From NCBI GenBank assembly GCA_015064725.1, contig SVRQ01000004.1, positions 38,338 through 102,337 on the forward strand: a DNA stretch of 64,000 nt, written 5' to 3'. Shown one piece after another: positions 62,020 to 64,000 of the stretch; position 1 is the stretch's first letter; each line of letters opens with the position of its first letter. The notes under the pieces were generated by a model. It had not been told where the DNA came from, made no database searches, and saw only the letters and a program-made list of their open reading frames with translations. This stretch comes from Oscillospiraceae bacterium. GTDB lineage: Bacteria; Bacillota; Clostridia; Oscillospirales; CAG-272. The position numbers were made by a program, and so were the translations under genes.

Positions 62020-62046
62020 AAAAACGCCCCCAGAGGGCGTTTTTTA
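62020..62046 (+). terminator. nrdDG terminator
   Basis: AAAACGCCC / GGGCGTTTT stem with T6; preceded by GTTGAC-CTC-GTCAAC, a second small hairpin. Resembles the terminator at 16662-16687. Confidence 0.85.
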
Positions 62047-62066
62047 TATAATGGAAAATACGGATC

Positions 62067-62121
62067 AAAACCTCTTCCACCAACCTCAGGTTGCCACCTT
62101 CCCCCACAGGGGAAGGCTTTT
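62067..62121. repeat. Partial copy of the MITE-like element
   Basis: AAAACCTCTTCC followed by CAACCT-C-AGGTTG and CCTTCCCC-CACA-GGGGAAGG; parallels the left half of 32266-32369. Confidence 0.6.
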
Positions 62122-62152
62122 TAATATTTTTGATGAAATTTGCCACAAGCAC

Positions 62153-62183
62153 TTGACTTTACAGTTAACTATAATGATATACT
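62153..62183 (+). promoter_or_regulatory. MerR-type promoter (19-bp spacer) with central operator
   Basis: TTGACT (62153-62158) and TATACT (62178-62183) are separated by 19 nt, the overlong spacing that MerR regulators correct by twisting DNA. The near-perfect palindrome TTACAGTTAACTATAA (62159-62174) fills the spacer. Confidence 0.75.
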
Positions 62184-62204
62184 GTTTGCAAAGGAAGTGA
62201 TGCT

Positions 62205-63305
62205 ATGCTGAAGATAGGTGAATTTGCAAAGATCTGCAACGTAAGCGCACAAACCCTGCGTTTTTACGATGCGGAGGGGGTGCTTTGCGCGGACTTTGTA
62301 GATCGGGAAAGCGGTTACAGATATTATGAACCGGAAAAGATAAATACTTACAGAAGAATAACTATGCTAAAGGATATGGGTTTTTCTCTTGATGAAATAA
62401 AGCTTATACTTTTGGCAAATGGAGAAGACAACAAAAAGAGATACGAGGAAAAAATATCCGAGCTTACAAAGCAGATGGAAGCTTTAAAAGAGAATATAGA
62501 AAGGCTTCGCGCGCTTTGCGGCGCTGTGCCGAACGGGATACCGAAAGAAAACCATATTCTTTTCCGCACGGAATTTAAAGACGATCCGAAAGCAATAGGG
62601 CGTTGGATCCTGTGCGGTCAGCTTTCTTGCGAGGCTGATCTTGAAACGGTGAGTCCTTCCTGCACGCCGACGTTTGAAACGATATTCTTTTTGCCCGGCG
62701 GCGGTATTTATTGGAACTTTTGCTGGACAAAAGGCGTGTTTTACAGGCACTCCTCAAAATATAACGTGCTTCTTCCCAACGAATACAAAATTTTTGAAAA
62801 GAACGGGGAAACTTATATGACGCTCCGCTGGATCAGCGACGAGTGTCTTTCCGATTCCGCGGACAGCGTGCCGCTTCTTTACAAGCAGGCAGATAACAAC
62901 AGGTACACAGACGAGGACACACGCATTGGCGTGGATGACGTTTCTATGCCGCTTATACCGGACGACGAAGTCGTTGGAAAATGGGATGCTTGCGATATTG
63001 CGTATGACGTCAATAACTACACACTTCCCGAAAAGCCGCTTGATCCGCAGAATTATTGGATAAGAGAGCTTCGCATATATGACCGCGGACTTTGCTATAA
63101 AGTATTCGGAACTTCGAAAATTCAGCTCTTTTATACCAAGGGTGCCATTATCGATAAGAGCGAAAGGGTAGCGGAGCATTATTTTATAAGGCAGATAAAT
63201 GGCGATGATTACCTTTTCCTGGAACACAAAAGCGGAGATTATAAATACAAAAAAGAAATATTGGTGCATTACGTTTTTAAACGTAGAAAGGAAGATAAAA
63301 AATGA
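62205..63305 (+). CDS. MerR-family regulator with a large beta-repeat effector domain
   Basis: 366 residues. Residues 1-70 are a MerR winged HTH (LKIGEFAKICNVSAQTLRFYD, GYRYYEPEKINTYRRI); a coiled coil follows (75-110). The C-terminal 250 residues contain two related beta-rich units, GRWILCGQL ... YWNFCWTKG ... YMTLRW and GKWDACDIAYDV ... LFYTKG ... YLFLEHKSGDY. From memory such GKW...WTKG...KSGDY units occur in several Firmicute sensor proteins; ligand unknown. AAGGAAGTGA precedes ATG 62205. The next gene overlaps by 4 bp and may be its target or partner. Confidence 0.85.
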   Translation: MLKIGEFAKICNVSAQTLRFYDAEGVLCADFVDRESGYRYYEPEKINTYRRITMLKDMGFSLDEIKLILLANGEDNKKRYEEKISELTKQMEALKENIERLRALCGAVPNGIPKENHILFRTEFKDDPKAIGRWILCGQLSCEADLETVSPSCTPTFETIFFLPGGGIYWNFCWTKGVFYRHSSKYNVLLPNEYKIFEKNGETYMTLRWISDECLSDSADSVPLLYKQADNNRYTDEDTRIGVDDVSMPLIPDDEVVGKWDACDIAYDVNNYTLPEKPLDPQNYWIRELRIYDRGLCYKVFGTSKIQLFYTKGAIIDKSERVAEHYFIRQINGDDYLFLEHKSGDYKYKKEILVHYVFKRRKEDKK

Positions 63306-63838
63306 AAAAGATTTTAGTAAAGTCGCTTCTTTACCAAGCGGTGTATCACCTTGCAACGGGACTTGTTTATACGTTGACTTTAGCGCCAGCCGTGGAAAAT
63401 CAGCTTGTGAAAAACGAAAAATGGGATGCACTTAAATGGATGGTTTTTGCCTATGGCGTGATATGTATTTTCGTGCTTGCCTTTTTCTATATACGCGGAA
63501 TGTACAACGATATAGACGCGCGCCGCGTTTATATCGAAGAAACGCGCGGAAAAGAAGACAAAAGCGATTTTTACAAAAACGCATTGCGCGAGGCGGGAAT
63601 TTTTGCGCTTGCTTCACTCGTTTTTCAGCTTCCCGGAATACTTATCTCAAGCACGATAGGCTACGGATATTCAAACGCGATGCTTGTTGAAATGCTCTTT
63701 ATCTGCGATATGGGAATTTACGAGCGCGTAGGCGTGCTTTTGGGTGTTCCGATTATATTGATTATGACATTCTTTGTAAGCTACCTTGGAAAGTGTGCGG
63801 TGCTGCGCTCTTGGGAAAAGGGAAGAATAAGAAAGTGA
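63302..63838 (+). CDS. Small membrane protein coupled to MerR regulator
   Basis: 178 residues with about four hydrophobic segments: residues 8-28, 45-66 (MVFAYGVICIFVLAFFYI), 97-117 (IFALASLVFQLPGILIS) and 143-163 (VGVLLGVPIILIMTFFVSYL). A charged loop with DARRVYIEETRGKEDKSD lies after the second. No family recognised. It starts inside the MerR stop (ATGA), so it is translationally coupled. Confidence 0.75.
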   Translation: MKKILVKSLLYQAVYHLATGLVYTLTLAPAVENQLVKNEKWDALKWMVFAYGVICIFVLAFFYIRGMYNDIDARRVYIEETRGKEDKSDFYKNALREAGIFALASLVFQLPGILISSTIGYGYSNAMLVEMLFICDMGIYERVGVLLGVPIILIMTFFVSYLGKCAVLRSWEKGRIRK

Positions 63839-63857
63839 TAAATACCCCCCCTGTTTG

Positions 63858-64000
63858 GCGTGATGCTCTTAAGGGAGTATCACGCCAGTTCTATTCGCCT
63901 TTGGCGAGTGATATTGCTACGCAGTGATATTCGGCTTACGCCGAGTGTTATTCGCTTCGCGAGTTTATGGGCGAATAGAATATCACTGTGAGGCGTAGCC
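63858..64000. repeat. Array of short hairpins with GTGATATT linkers, continuing past the window
   Basis: Begins with GGCGTGAT / ATCACGCC (63858-63887), then hairpins CGCC-TTT-GGCG, GC-TAC-GC, CGGC-TTAC-GCCG and CGC-TTC-GCG joined by AGTGATATT/AGTGTTATT linkers, and ends with GAATATCACTGTGAGGCGTA near the edge. No coding sense seen. Confidence 0.65.

Noticed and set aside
63858..64000. Possible CRISPR or attachment site
   Set aside because: The linkers are constant and the hairpins vary, with no spacer-sized unique sequence and no integrase nearby.

Overview
The window looks like chromosome from an anaerobic, fermentative, low-to-medium GC Firmicute of class Clostridia, probably a gut or rumen glycan degrader. 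The basis is class III ribonucleotide reductase (nrdDG), Rex next to AdhE, Clostridia-type T-box, FMN and SAM-I leaders, near-consensus sigma-A promoters (mostly TTGACA-17-TATAAT), strong Shine-Dalgarno sites, several TTG starts, and many unexported glycosidases. Genus cannot be told from the sequence alone.

Layout. 1-10.2 kb: a partial ABC exporter, AsnA, and a glycoside-hydrolase block (GH13 oligo-1,6-glucosidase, a GH3 with reversed domain order, a GH39-like enzyme, GH29 fucosidase). 10.2-13.7 kb: an M20 amidohydrolase diverging from a tryptophan T-box leader that controls an ECF S component and a solitary trpB. 13.7-16.7 kb: a PadR-DUF2812 operon with two unknown genes. 16.8-25.1 kb: an inositol-monophosphatase-like enzyme, a conventional GH3, then rex - lysR - adhE - kinase-like gene. 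25.1-31.8 kb: a minus-strand operon (DUF4091/GH123-like, unknown membrane protein, HAD phosphatase), DUF4279, a lipoprotein, tRNA-Ser(GCU), and an Xre regulator diverging from a coiled-coil membrane protein. 31.8-48.1 kb: hinT and alaS on the minus strand, then the core rpoB-rpoC / L7Ae-rpsL-rpsG-fusA-tuf cluster. 48.1-58.9 kb: a tandem-repeat tract, FMN riboswitch-ribU-DUF368, SAM-I riboswitch-metK, recD2-comF-vanY, and a second PadR operon with two tandem paralogues. 58.9-64 kb: nrdD-nrdG behind tandem NrdR-like boxes, a MerR fusion regulator with a membrane partner, and a hairpin array running off the edge.

How it fits together. The glycosidases probably trim imported oligosaccharides (alpha-1,6-glucosides, beta-glycosides, fucosides); the sugars are fermented with AdhE as a redox outlet sensed by Rex. 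The ECF S components and the T-box/FMN/SAM leaders suggest salvage of amino acids and cofactors. The translation/transcription block is ordinary except that RpsL carries Arg at the classical streptomycin Lys88 position and rpoB is detached from rplJL.

I see no complete mobile element, prophage, CRISPR array or obvious defence island. The least explained material is in the small one-component-regulator operons (PadR x2, Xre, MerR), whose operators can be read directly, in several families of palindromic repeats, and in paired TATCGATA decamers with the same 14-bp spacing at rex and adhE.
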